Part shown: in pieces, positions 34,485 through 47,159 of the stretch
Position numbering within the stretch: the first letter of the stretch is position 1
How the letters are laid out: each line of letters begins with the position of its first letter
DNA from: Paraescarpia echinospica
Lineage: Eukaryota > Annelida > Polychaeta > Sabellida > Siboglinidae
Direction: 5' to 3'
NCBI GenBank assembly: GCA_020002185.1
Contig: CM034534.1
Location: forward strand, 64,283,966-64,347,965
DNA length: 64,000 bases
Made by a program: the position numbers and the translations under genes
Notes under the pieces: model-generated
The model's database searches: none
The model's input: the letters and a program-made list of their open reading frames with translations, nothing else
Told to the model about the DNA's origin: nothing

Positions 34485-34884
34485 ATGGCCGGAGAGAGGA
34501 AACAGAAGAAGGCGACCGGTATCTGGCGGTGCTTTCGCGTCCCCTACAAACTGTTTTCGTCCCACGTCGGATTGACCGCCATCTTGTTGGCGTACTCGTT
34601 TGCCGGAGCGGCCATGTTTCAGGCGATCGAGGGACGGCATGAACGACTGGAGAAACTGGACGTTCTCGAGATGAGGAAGGACGTAATCCAGAAGTTGTGG
34701 AACAGCAGCGTCAAAGTAAAGGTGGACGCGGTGAAGTTCTCGAAGCTCGTGGAAACCCAGCTGAAACTCTACGAAGGACAGCTGTACAAAGCGTTCGGAC
34801 AGGGCATCAGCACGGACGTGGAAGTAGAAGTCTGGGATTTCTGGCAGTCGTTGTTCTACTGCGCGACCGTCTATACGACTATAG
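34485..34884 (+). CDS. K2P potassium channel, alternative first coding exon A
   Basis: The ATG at 34485 sits in a good context (GCCATGG) and the exon ends at TATAG/GTAAAC (donor at 34885). It encodes 133 codons plus one base: a basic N-terminus, TM1 (about residues 27-48, SHVGLTAILLAYSFAGAAMF), the extracellular cap helices with one N-S-S sequon, and the pore-1 helix up to YCATVYTTIG. The G-Y-G of the selectivity filter is completed by the exon at 50312. The split codon is G/GT (phase 1), the same phase as exon B. Joined to 50312-50934 it gives a 340-residue protein with TM1-P1-TM2-TM3-P2-TM4, the standard K2P layout. K2P dimers carry background K+ current at the plasma membrane. It resembles the invertebrate TWK group; the orthologue is not assigned. 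Confidence 0.88.
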
Positions 34885-35530
34885 GTAAACTACGTATTTC
34901 GTCTTCTGTGTGTCGCTATTTCGTTTGCAGTCGTTCATATGATCATTTTGAAGAAGAAGAATATGATTTAATGTGAGTCTTTCAAACATTAGACTAATGT
35001 CGACTTAAGTTACTGATTACATGTTCGTGTAAATGAATTGCTCACAAACTTTAGAGATCTTATTATTTTACCTTTTGAATAGCTGGCCTCATGCGAGCGT
35101 AGGCATCATCATTAGCCCTAAATTCATTTTTAAAATTACACACAAAAATAAATTGCGTTATGCTACACCGATTGTACATCGAACTGGACAAGTCGTTTTT
35201 AAAGTTTTAGTATTTTACATTCACCAACGGCAAATATGTCCACTGAAAACACGTGGAATTGAACTGTTACGCCGACAATAATATGGCCGCCGAAAACGTA
35301 CTTTTTCTAGCTAAATTGGAACCGTATCAAATTTAAGAAACGCTTATTGTATGTAAATAGATCTTCATATATGCTGTACTATACGTTGCAAGGCGATAAC
35401 AGTGTAATAGGCTTGTCATATTAAATATCGATACATTTTTGTTGAAACACATTTTCTTAAAGAAGTTAGACACATGACCGGAAGTTGCCTGAGCGCGATC
35501 GACGACGTAGCGCATTTCATCTGTTCGCCC
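34885..35530. other. K2P intron sequence
   Basis: AT-rich DNA after exon A. I see no further exon or repeat until the SINE-like copy at about 35535. Confidence 0.5.
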
Positions 35531-35534
35531 TTCG

Positions 35535-35660
35535 CACGCCAGGGGCGCTGCTGATTACATCATTCTCAGCACCCCCGGCAGATTGTATTGTCGAAACGCT
35601 TAAATTAAACTTAGCCCGTTATCCAATAATCGCGACGCCATTCTAGAATCGGTTATTGTT
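35535..35660 (+). repeat. SINE-like repeat B (short copy)
   Basis: CCAGGGGCGCTGCTGATT and CCCCCGGCAGATTGTATTG match the first part of the copies at 32945 and 48530. The 3' part is diverged or missing. Confidence 0.55.
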
Positions 35661-35849
35661 TTTTATAAGCCAGTTACTGTTTACGTAGCGTTCACACATC
35701 CGTTCACCTGTCACATTTTGTTTATCTAGTAGCGTAGTGTAGCTATATCGTTAAGTGACCATCCACGTTAACAAACACTGTTTTGGTTTAGAATAACTGG
35801 CCTGCGTATATGCCCAGTTATAAAACCAAGAGTAACTAAAAGGCAGGAT

Positions 35850-36255
35850 ATGTCTCATAAAGTTTCGTAATAGAAGCATCATCGCAATCCACTGGTGGTA
35901 GTTGACTACAGTACTCCAGGCATTACCGTTTCTCCGATGCATTGCAGTTCGTCCATGATATAGCGTACACTCCTTCACACATCTTGTGTGGTTTCACTTT
36001 GTCTTTTGGTCTTACCAGTGACCTCTTGGTGGTGTTCTGAGGTTTCATTGCTGTGTTCACTTTCTATTTCTTCATGATCTGTGGTGTGGTTTCGAATAAT
36101 CCTTTGACAAACGTAAGTACCACCATGCCTTTGCCCTTGACTTTTTCCACAGTCTTCTTCTTGGTGTTATCTTCCTGTTCTTTTGTTTCATCGTTTAAAA
36201 GAACTGATTTGCACATAAATGAACTATCCTGAAGAATGTTCAGCACTTTCAATCG
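35850..36255 (-). mobile_element. GIY-YIG endonuclease relic of a Penelope-like element
   Basis: The minus strand reads VVLTFVKGLFETTPQIMKK, stop, TAMKPQNTTKRSLVRPKDKV, then CEGVYAISWTNC, a frame shift, and CIGETVMPG. The order (V-x-P-Y-V-x-G-x-S-E ... L-V-x-x-K-D-K-V ... G-V-Y-x-I-x-C-x-x-C ... Y-I-G-E-T) is that of the region joining RT and GIY-YIG endonuclease in Penelope-like retroelements. Stops and a frameshift show it is dead. It lies inside the K2P intron. Confidence 0.6.
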
Positions 36256-36324
36256 AACATTTAGGCCTAATAGTCATTCGGAATCAGAAGTTAGACGAGG
36301 ACGAAGATATATTCAACCTCTACT

Positions 36325-37815
36325 CTTGTCATTTTTAGTCCTTTGGCCGAAGGTCCAAGGGACTATTGCCATCACTCTGCGTCCGCCGGCCGCCGTCCGC
36401 CGTCCACCGTCCGCCGTCCGCCGTTAGCTGCCGTATCTCAGAAACCGCTCAGCAACTTTTTCTCTAATTTTGCATAGACATATCTTGGGGCACTGCCACT
36501 ATGCACGAGAAATTTGTATTTGATTGAATAATTTTAAGGGCTCCCTAGGGCCTCCAAGGACCCAAAAACTTGTAAAAATGTAACATTTCGCCTACTTTTT
36601 CAAAAACTGTTCAGCAACTTTTTATTTTATTTTGCATAGATGCATCTTAGGGTGCTGCCACTATATACAAGAAATCTGTATTTGATTGAATCATTCTAAG
36701 GGCACCTAAGGGGCCCCCAAAGTGCAAAATGTTTACATTATCTAGTGATGTGGTTTTGAAAAGGGCCCTTGAGATCACCCCCAACAGTAGAAGTTGTGTA
36801 TTGTGCCAGAAAGTCAAAAGCTGTGACTAATTTCTACAGCCTAGGCCATTGAGACCTTGACTAATCTTTAATTGGTCACAGCACCCAGGCAGAGTAGACA
36901 CACTTGACCCCTGTTAGACTGAACAGTTGCCTAACACTTTTAAACTGTATCTTCAAAACTATTTATTTTCTATAATTGCAAGTTGTGTTTATTTTTATGT
37001 TCATTTAATTATTATAAAATGGTGTGACTGTGGTGTCTTGTCTCCTGTTAAACTGAACAGTTGCCTAATTTATTTTCTTTAGACTACCTTTTGCTCTCAA
37101 ATAATCTGCCCTCTTAATTTTATACATAAAGACATAATCTGACATAACTTTATACATTTTTGTAGCAGCACATTTGTACTTCCAGTGTATCATATATTTA
37201 TCACTTGTTGTGTATTACACCCAGCTGTGGAGCTAAGATTCTCTGCCTGCTATTGTTTGATGGAAACTGACTAATCTGTAATTGGTCACTGGCAGTAGCT
37301 TGTGTCAACAGACAGCATTAAGCCACTGTTAAACTGGACAGTTGCCTGTAGGTTTTAAACTGTGTCGAACAGTGAGTCTACCTTTTGCTCTAAAATAATC
37401 TGTCCTCTTAGTTTTACACATAAAGACATCATCTGGCATAACTTGATAAGTCTTTGTAGCAGCACATTTGTACTTCCAGTGTATCATTGCAACATAACAT
37501 ACATATTACATACTGTGTGCCACATTTGAATGTTGTGCATGTAATATTTCCATGCAACCCATTTGCATATATAATGTAAAACTTCAACAGCCGTTTTCTT
37601 CATTTTCACTTTTTGACCCCTACCATGTTCAATGCTCCATAACTTCGCCAATTTTTGTAGCAGTCATAATTTTTGAAACCGTGTAAAGCACCCTACCAAA
37701 CCTTTACAAGGATGTAAGAAAACAATGTTAAAATTGTTCCAACTTATCACTCATTTGGTCAGCCGGGGTCACATAATGATGTATTAGTCCAAAGGACTTC
37801 AGGGCCACTTGGCCC
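36325..37815 (+). mobile_element. Candidate non-autonomous element with palindromic ends
   Basis: The left end carries TTTAGTCCTTTGG and AAGGTCCAAGGGACTA. The right end (37775-37815) carries ATTAGTCCAAAGGACTTCAG. A CCGTCCG-rich run lies at 36385-36425. The interior has two direct copies (about 36920-37195 and 37330-37485) sharing ACTGAACAGTTGCCT, CTACCTTTTGCTCT and TTTGTAGCAGCACATTTGTA. No ORF was found. The ends are approximate, and no target duplication was established. Confidence 0.45.
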
Positions 37816-38196
37816 ATTTTTTATTTATTCCATTACAATAATTATCATATTACACAATTAACTGTAGCGTCGTCGTATTTCAAAACCCAACAGTAGGTTT
37901 GTTCCAGTTGACGGACTACTGACGCGGTACACACGAGTAGTGTAGATAACGGACTACAAGCCAATTAATTATTTATTACAGGGCAACCCCAACTGCAGCT
38001 GCTTTAATTAATGGTCTTAAAGTAATTGTGGCAGACTGTAACCTTTACCGGTAGCATATTGTACAGCAAAATATGGCATATTTATTAAAAATAAATAATG
38101 TAATACATCGATTGATTACGGGATATGGTGATGCACTTCTGTAGATGTTGCACATGCGAGTGCATCGTTTCACTGATATTCTTTGGAGAATTAAAT

Positions 38197-38244
38197 ATTA
38201 AATATCCTATGCTATATATATATATATAGCATAGGATATTTAAT
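38197..38244. repeat. Perfect 24+24-bp palindrome next to an AT tract
   Basis: Arms read ATTAAATATCCTATGCTATA and its complement with no loop base. (TA)n follows to about 38280. The site could extrude a cruciform. Confidence 0.9.
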
Positions 38245-38247
38245 AGT

Positions 38248-38280
<33 letters not shown>

Positions 38281-38282
<2 letters not shown>

Positions 38283-39125
38283 GTACATTACAAAACACCA
38301 ATACAGACTTGTACAAATGACAAACGTCATAATTATAACATTATATCATTATAAAAAATATATCATGACCATTATATTAATAATAATCACCATCATCATC
38401 ATCATAATCATCATCATGGGGGCCATTACCACCAGTACAATGTTTACTCTCGTTCTTCTCCCAGGTATTGTCTGCTTGTTAATATTTCTTGTCCAGATCT
38501 CACGGTCTTCCGTTGCTGCCTTACCCCAGTTACACTGCCCAGTCCGGTGTCCCTCTTTCAAAGGACATACATGTCAATACGTGATGACAAAAACGAGGAT
38601 TATAGGCCAGTGGACACCACATCAAACTGGCCGGCAGCCTCGCACACGCGAGACTGATGCCACCATCCGTTGGGTTCACATACCTTGTTTAACCCACCAA
38701 AATACAATAAAGTTTACAACAGAAATAAAGCATTATTTCAAGAACAAATAAATAATTGCATTGGACGCCGTTGCACAAGGTTATATTGATGATAGCGGTT
38801 TTTGCTTTCCGTATAAACCTAACGTCGCAAGTGTTGCGGAAAGCAAAAACCGCCTCCCTCACTATTTAGTTGTGCATCTACGTTCATCCTCGCTACCCAA
38901 TGATGGTTGTTGCATACGCTGCCCGTGGCAGATACCCTACGCAATGTACGAAAACTAGGTGAATCAGCTGTACTTCGTCCCAGTTATGACGTATATTTGA
39001 GCAGTATTTCGCGTTAATGCAAGTTGCGTAAAACGTCACAAGTCCCAACTGATCGGCAGACTATTCGGCAACTGCAGAGACAACGCGTGTCTGTGCGAAC
39101 AATCGATTTATCGTCCTATGTCCGG
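38281..39125. other. Non-coding sequence with a short (ATC)n run
   Basis: A CATCATCATAATCAT run lies near 38390-38417. The open frame across it has no recognised domain. A short inverted repeat GCGGTTTTTGCTTTCCG (38797-38813) / CGGAAAGCAAAAACCGC (38837-38853) is also present. Confidence 0.4.
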
Positions 39126-39129
39126 TACA

Positions 39130-39356
39130 ATTCAACACACACACATACACACAAGCGCGCGCACGCACGCACGCACAGGCACGCACGCACGCACAAACAC
39201 TGCACGCACACACGCACGAACACACGGACGCATGCGCGCTCGCTCTTTCGTTCGCTCGCACGCACGCACGCACGCACGCACACACTCACGTACGCACGCA
39301 CGCTCCCTTGCTCGCTCGCACGCACACACGCACACGCCCACGCACACACAAACACA
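39130..39356. repeat. (CA)n/(CGCA)n microsatellite
   Basis: CACACA and GCACGCACGC repeats with CTCGCTCG interruptions. The His/Thr/Arg frames are artefacts. Confidence 0.95.
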
Positions 39357-40524
39357 TTCTAGCTCGATTATACCTGTAGTTAAATTAAACATACTAGAAC
39401 GGTGGCATTTGGTGATATAATTTATGAATAATTATACATACCTATATTCTAGATGTGAACTACGAGTCAATAAAAACCTACTGTATAATAAAGATGATGT
39501 GCGTGCATGGGATACTTCGCCAAACGAGCACACCGGGTAATTACTGTTTGGGGTGTATACAGACCAGAGTTATGACGCGTTATCAGAGACAGCAGGTCTC
39601 AGTTTCTTCCCACGTCATTGAACTTTGTTGTTGCGATTAGTTGAACCAACTAACTGCGCACAATTTGTCGTAATTTGTAAATTTAATGTTTGTCTTTGAA
39701 TGACAATCAACCATTGCTAGGTCAAATAATCAGAAAGGTATGGCAGGTGAACGAACATAGCTGCACACTCGCGGCGTCTCCTTCGCTTTGTCTTTATGAC
39801 TTGTGCATAAACAACGAAGCCGTGTAAATAGAACCATGAAGACATTTTCAATTTAGAGGCAAATTATGCTACAGGGAAACAATTAATTGTCTTGTTTCCT
39901 GAACCTGACTCGCCATATTTAGGCTCCTAGTATATCATTTATTATGAAACATCTTTGCGGAGGGACTTAATATCCTATTGTTCAAGGTCTTTTTTTCCTC
40001 TGGCATACTCAGTCTTTTCCATATCATCCAACTGCTGGGAAATGGCACCTCCCTTGTCATGACATTATTTTGTGCGGTCTTGTGGTAGGCTTTCCTGTGT
40101 CGTTGTTCCAGTCAAAAATAATGCAAACCCATCAAACGTTCGGTTTCTTGCATTTAGCCTAGTTTGAGGAGGAAATTTTATGCTATTTAGACATCGCTGA
40201 AAAGTCCGTAGCAGTTCCATAAGAGCGGTTTCGGAACGGAAGACTCATGCGAGTTGACGGACTGGAACCACACAAGTGATGCTCTGCCGCATCAGTAACC
40301 ACAGGTTTAATTGATGCGACAAACCACTATTTATTCACCGCCGCAGAAGTACACAATAGAGGCATCGTCCATCACCGCACTATCAGGCATTCACCCGAGT
40401 CGACGCGTACGAGAACGCATTCTTCCCAGGCACAGTCAGCTTGTGGAACAATAATTATTGCACACAGCGGGTAGTTACCAAACAGTCAGTCGACACGCGA
40501 CACGTTTGGAAAGTGTTCTCACTC

Positions 40525-41030
<506 letters not shown>

Positions 41031-41035
41031 GGCAC

Positions 41036-42226
41036 ATAATTTCTAGCGTAGACTAATTAATATATTCCAACATAACGGTAGGTGCTCCAAGTAAACAGAC
41101 TTGTTACACTACGCATGTGCGACATGTTCTGACCATTAGAACCCGAACCTGCCTTACTTGTCACTTTCATTTTTAGCCATTTACTAACACAACTACCGCA
41201 GGTGTCCGCACACAAACGGTACCTAAACAAGTTAGGCAACACGCCAATGCTTATCTGTGAAATGACACGATATTTTTTTCAGTTCACATAAAAAGGGCGT
41301 CATTGCCATCGTTGCGTAACTTCCGCAAATGTCGTCACTTCCTCTGACAAAATGTGTCGCACTTTCGATATCGTTGGCTGGTGTAATTTTGCCATGGAAG
41401 GACGTACTACAAATAGTTATCCAACTCAATTTGAAGACAAATAGTCACAGTCCTCATTACACTCGCAACGGAGTTCGACCCACGTTGACACGTAGCGTGA
41501 TTTCTAAAAATAACGTATTATTTATTTAACGTCACCATCAGGTGAACGACAACGTCACCTTTAAAAGCGCAGTCGTTCGTCGCATGTTTATTACACCTAA
41601 CAGCTGTTTGTAGCTGTAACACGTGGTAGTTTCGAAAAGTCTACCGATACTGAAACGCCCCAAATTCACGCATCAGACGAACCAGATGAGGCGGAAATGC
41701 CGACGGAAAGGATATGATCAACCACGCCTAGCGTTAGGCGCGCCGTAAATTATTATCGAACGCGGCTATGCTGTTTCTTGTTGTTGCGTGAGTCGCGGTA
41801 GTGATGAACAAAACATTCGGCCAGATGATATAGTATCGCGGTGTGACAGACGTCCACAGGCGCCGCGAACGAGCGTGAGATGGGTCGGTAAAGACCGGTC
41901 GGGAGAGCCCGAGAGGACCCCGGGGTGCCGGGCTAGAATCGCGTGGGAGTTGCAACATATTGAGCGCTTTGTCGGTGCTGGCGAATCGCGCGCCGGGCTT
42001 TATTGGGGCAGTGCGCCCTGTTGATGCCTCGCAGCCGGCGAACTGGGCGGCTGCTTCCATTTCAAGAAGATCGTTTCTGCTACGTCTGCGTCAACACTGG
42101 CTCGTGGTGGCGGCGCGCCTCAAACTCCTTGTACCCTGTCCCAGAGCCAATCAGGGTCGAAGTGGACGAAGACACGGCTTTGTTATAGTTGCGATTAAGA
42201 AGGACACTGACGTCACTTTCGGCATC
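41036..42226. other. Region upstream of K2P exon B
   Basis: The last 450 bp is GC- and CpG-richer than its surroundings, which would suit a promoter and 5' UTR for exon B. No TATA box stands out. The open frame running into exon B from 41960 starts with a non-ATG codon and is probably 5' UTR. Confidence 0.4.
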
Positions 42227-42704
42227 ATGGATATCGAGGAGGAGGAACGAGGTTTGTCCCCGACAGTGTCGCCGGCCGTAGGTCGGATGCTAGACGTGCG
42301 GCAGGTGGTCGTAGAGCCACCGAACTGCTGGAGCCGGACGAAGCAGGCGACGAAGACCGTGTACGCGGTGACAGCGTCGCACGTCGGTCTCGCCGTCATC
42401 ATGGCCGTGTACTCGTTCGGTGGCGCGTTTGTTTTCTCGAAGATCGAAGCGCCGCACGAGAACCACAAGCGTTTAGCGGTGACGGTGGCTCGAGAACACA
42501 TCGTGGAGAGCGCAGAGAACGTCAGCAGTGCACTGTGGGGAGTGAACGATACCGCGTTCTGGGAGATGCTCGGAGACAAACTGGAGATCTATGAGGCGGC
42601 GGTGAGGGAGTCTTACAACGAAGGTGTCAGTATCAGCACCGACGAAGTCGTCTGGGATTACTGGGGAGCTATGTTCTTCTGCGTCACCACGTACACGACG
42701 ATAG
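42227..42704 (+). CDS. K2P potassium channel, alternative first coding exon B
   Basis: The ATG at 42227 (ATCATGG) opens 159 codons plus one base, ending ACGATAG/GTAAGA. It encodes an acidic start (MDIEEEE), a longer cytosolic N-terminus, TM1 (about residues 51-73, SHVGLAVIMAVYSFGGAFVF), a cap region with N-V-S and N-D-T sequons, and pore helix 1 up to FCVTTYTTIG. It is homologous to exon A (shared SHVGL and Y-T-T-I-G blocks, V-W-D-Y/F-W before the pore) but clearly diverged, so it arose by old exon duplication. Splicing in phase 1 to 50312-50934 yields 366 residues. The donor is the founder of the 28-bp tandem array that follows. Confidence 0.88.
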
Positions 42705-43055
42705 GTAAGACTGCAAACATACACGATGATAGGTAAGATTACAAAAATACACGACGACACGTAAGATTACAAACATACAAGACGATAGGCAAGACTGCAA
42801 ACATACACGACTACACGTAATATTACAAACATATAAGACGGTAGGTAAGATTACAAACGTATAAGACGATAGATAAGATTACAAACATATAAGACGATAC
42901 GTAAGATTACAAACATATAAGACGATAGGTAAGATTACAAACATATAAGACGATACGTAAGATTACAAACATATAAGACGATAGGTAAGATTACAAACAT
43001 ATAAGACGATACGTAAGATAACAAACATATAAGACGATAGGTAAGATTGCAAACA
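42695..43055 (+). repeat. 28-bp tandem array built from the K2P exon B splice donor
   Basis: About 13 units of the form GATAGGTAAGATTACAAACA plus a TATAAGAC-type end begin at the exon-intron junction itself. The first unit is the real ACGATAG/GTAAGACTGCAAACA donor. Most units keep a GGTAAG or CGTAAG word, so the intron start carries many donor-like sites. Confidence 0.9.
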
Positions 43056-43059
43056 TTAC

Positions 43060-45330
43060 AATGCAACGATATGTTCTTATGCTGCGCGTAGGTTCCGTAG
43101 ATCCATCTATGCGCTCTGCACTCTTGACCTATCTCTTGACGTTCCCACCCTCTATGTCCAGGAACTCATTCGTACAGCTGATATAAATGAGGCAAGATGG
43201 AGTCAACGACATCAAGTTGATTGAACCTCAGTCCTCTTTGTTGAGTATATGTTCTATAATTGTCACCGCACCCGATAGAATATCGTGTATTCGTGCAGTA
43301 GTTTAGATACGGAGTGTGTAGAGGTATTGTGCTTAAGGTTGTGATGGTGCAACCTCATTGCATTGCTGTCTTTAATCGTGTACATATATGTGACACGTAA
43401 ATATGTTCACGATACCAGATGCACTTGTGGCCACTGCATCGTGCCCTCGGTTCCCCCGACATAACCAACGACATAGAGCTACGCCAAATGCACTGGCATT
43501 AACCGGAAGTGGTTGCAGTCATAATACAATAGTCAAACCCAGAAGGTTCACTTAAAAAATCTACATGGTTTATGTGTATTTGACATTGAAACGGCGCTAG
43601 TTTCTGTAGTGCGCAAAATGGGCAAAATGGATCGCGAGCCTCTAACGGCCTGTCTCCTAGATTAGAGAAAAACCGTCCGAGCGTCTTTAACGGAGATAGC
43701 AGATTTGATATGAGACTCCACTGTAGGTGATATCTTTCACCCGTCGTCTTCTTCTTGCACGCTTCGCTCGAGGTGTAGCTATGTCCTGTCCTGTCATCTG
43801 CGCGATCCATTTCGGATCGTCTATAGCTGTCGGCTCCATGCACCTTAACACGATTATGCTACCACATACTAGATAAACGCATACCTACTTGTTTTAATTG
43901 ACGACATAGATACATAACTGTCTGGTGTGAGTCAATGACAGGACCTGATGGCCGTCGAATAACAACTCCACCAATGCCAGTACATCATTCGTATCTGCTC
44001 TAATGCTGGATTGTCTTGAAGCGCATACCAGGCAACCAGCAAAGTGTAAAACATAAATTGAGGTGGAATTGTATGTAATGACTGTGTGGATACATGAAGT
44101 CTAAATAAAAGCATTGGCCTATTCTCGCATATCTGAAATGTAAACTAGTTAAGTTACATTGACAGATTGTTTTATTTATAAAAAGTGAACACTATATGTT
44201 CTTCCTTTTTCTCTTCCTCACATTGTGCACATTCATTTAAAGGCTATTTCGTGAGGCCATCTGATTGCTCAGATATTGTTTGGTTACGAGATCGTATCAA
44301 ACATTCGCTGCAATAGGCGACGATATCACTAGTATGTTGGTGCCCTTTGCGAGTCCTTTTTCAGCGTTCTTCCGCTGGATCAAATTCGCAGCTCGGGGCA
44401 TGGACCAGCCGCATTCAGAACGGTTCCGGTGTCAATGGCTAAAGGCAGGTGTATGGTTTACTGCCAAAAATAACGTAATTTGTTATCCGTAATGACAAGC
44501 ACTGGGCTGCACACGTATGTGTAGGATGGAAAATGACGTCGCAAATATTTATGTCTTCTTCGTGAACCAGACGATGTAGTTCGATATTCAACAGTTGACC
44601 GCCGTAACAAAGTATTTCCACCACCTAAAAATAAAAGTTCACATAAGTTCTTAAATAGAACAGTATCCATTTCTTACTCCTGCTCAAGGTGGTTTATAAT
44701 TTATTCCCTGGCAATTCTGTTCAATCGAACACTATTTCGACTACCATGGGAAACATTTAGCCACGCTGCAATTAATGCGCGAACAATATCCAGTTTAATT
44801 GCGTGTCATACAAGAGACGTGCCAGGCTAATAGAGAACTCACTCGTGTTCCGGTTAGATAGTGCCTATCCCCTTACCATACAGAACTGGAAACATAACTC
44901 TCTGCAAATTGGGAAATTCGGGAAACGCCCAGTCTTATAATGTTTCAGCGGGAAGTAAAACAAACACAATAAAACCCGGCCGTAAGTGGGGTTTATGTGT
45001 GTTTGCGTAACGTTGCCGGACATTAAACTGTAGCTTATTCCGCGTTACACTTGCCGATTCGTGTGCGCGTGTCCTATCAGTTACCGACGCGCCGACTGAG
45101 GCGATAAATATTCTGTAAGTTTGCGTCGTCGCTGTGGGGAAATGCGGATTGTTTGTCTGTCGCAATCACGTGGTCAAACACGTCTGATGTGTTCCTGTCT
45201 TCTCCACCTTCTGTCGTTGTCATCCCACCGCCGGGGAAAGGCCTGTCGCAATGCATACCAAACCGTCCCTTTGCGTTTCACGTCCTCACGTTGTTTCCCT
45301 CGTCATTGTAATGTACAGTGTCTGCTGTGC
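43060..45330. other. K2P intron sequence without recognised features
   Basis: Open frames such as 43499-43843 (-) and 44265-44492 (+) have no domain. No tandem repeat or retroelement signature was noticed. Confidence 0.45.
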
Positions 45331-45334
45331 AGTG

Positions 45335-45591
45335 TGTATGTGTGTGTGGGGGGGGGCGTGCGTGCGTGCGTGCCTGTGTTGTGTGTGTGTATGTATGTGT
45401 GTATGCATGTATGTGTGTGTATGTGTATGTATGTGTATGTGTGTATGTGTGCATGTGTGCATGTGTGTATGTATGTATGTATGTTTGTATGTGTGTGTGT
45501 GTATGTATGTATGTATGTTTGTATGTGTGTGTATGTATGTGTGTATGTATGTATGTATGTATGTATGTATGTTTGTATGTGTGTGTGTGTA

Positions 45592-45668
<77 letters not shown>

Positions 45669-45870
45669 TTGTATGTATGTATGTATGTATGTATGTATGT
45701 ATGTATGTATGTATGTATGTATGTATGTTTGTATGTGTGTATGTATGTATGTGCGTGTGTGTGCGTGTAGACCTACGAGCGTTTGTCCGTGTGCGAGTGT
45801 GGGCCTGTCTGCCTGTCTGCCTGTCTGCCTGTCTGCCTGTCTGCCTGTCTGCCTGTGTGCGTGCGTGCGT
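45335..45870. repeat. Large (TATG)n/(TG)n/(CTGC CTGT)n microsatellite block
   Basis: About 430 bp of mixed TATG/TG, with a pure (TG)n core at 45598-45662 and a (TATG)n run to about 45750, is followed by six CTGCCTGT octamers (45803-45860). The long Cys-Val and His-Thr frames are artefacts. Confidence 0.97.
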
Positions 45871-45874
45871 GCCT

Positions 45875-46890
45875 GTCCGCCTGTGTGTGGCACAAATCAC
45901 AATCAAGCTATGTCGTTGTACACGTGTAGTATATGGTGTTTTTATCAGGGAAAGCGATCCAGCCATTTGATCGATTATCTGTGTATTAGAGACAGGCAAC
46001 GACTTCTGTCAGTTGCGAACGATAACCTTGTAGTGTAGGCATACAACTGCGACAGTATATGCTGTTTATACATAACACGTACAGCATGTCACATAAAAAT
46101 ATATTTAGTGGAATTATCCAAAATCCCAACATCTAAGTAGACCTTCAAACTATACACATAGATGCGTTCACATAATACAGTATTTGTTGAACCGTGTCAG
46201 TAATTTTAGTAACAAAGATGTCGATAATTGTTATGCGATATGGGAACTTAAACAGCCTGAGAATGATCAACAACGTGTGAAGTAGCAAGTCAATTTGGCC
46301 GTTACGTCTCATCTTTATGTAGTACACTTATACTGTGTGAACGAACGTGGAATTAGCTGTTTCCAGTTTCCACTGAAATCCTGAGGCTTCAGCTTTTCCA
46401 ACAGCCAGTGCACAAAACACAAGTCGTTTATTAACAAGGGCCGGATCCTGGATTTGACCATACGTTTGTCGTCCACAGCCGTTCATAATAATGATAACGT
46501 TTATTTCAGATAAAAGTCCATACAAATACATAAAATATAAGTAAAAATTACAAAGATATCGACACATCATGGAATAAAAAATAATCAGTTAATGACAAAA
46601 TATATAAAATGTGCGTTCAAGTATACTTCAAGTATACAATTGGGTTGTCCAATATTTAAACATAGGACTTCTAGAATGAATATACATGTATATCAGTATA
46701 AAAATAATTCACAAAAAGTGGATTTTCAGATTGTCGGAGACGACACAGTAAGCAAAATATAATCGATGAACGCAGACCATCATTAACAGTTTAGTTAGTA
46801 TAGTTTGTGACAAACATGAAAACCTCTACCTCGCCGTGTATTTAGTAAAACGCCAGAATAAAACACACGTCAATACTGTAACAGACTGAT
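45875..46890. other. K2P intron sequence, nothing recognised
   Basis: AT-rich DNA with no exon or repeat signature that I could support. Confidence 0.4.
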
Positions 46891-46899
46891 GTACAACGA

Positions 46900-47032
46900 C
46901 TGGACACGCAGGTGTGTTAGGTGTTGAACACGCAGGTGTGTTAGGTGTTGAACACGCAGGTGTGTTAGGTGTTGAACACGCAGTTGTGTTAGGTGTTGAA
47001 CACGCAGGTGTGTTAGGTGTTGAACAGTCGAA
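46900..47032. repeat. 24-bp minisatellite, about 5-6 copies
   Basis: The unit GTGTTGAACACGCAGGTGTG plus TTAG is tandemly repeated with one G-to-T variant. It is open on the minus strand as Pro-Asn-Thr-Pro-Ala-Cys-Ser-Thr, with no evidence of being a gene. Confidence 0.93.
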
Positions 47033-47097
47033 ACAATCAAAGTCCATTTTCGATTTTAGAAGTTAGTGTAATAGTGTGGATCCTTGACCATGTCGTC

Positions 47098-47155
47098 ATG
47101 TACGCCCTACATGTAGGCCCTACATATATGGCCCTACATGTAGGCCCTACGTGCG
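47098..47155. repeat. Nested CCCTACATGTAGGG palindromes
   Basis: Three short overlapping copies of GCCCTACATGTAGG/CATATATGG form a small hairpin-capable cluster. Confidence 0.7.
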
Positions 47156-47159
47156 ATAA

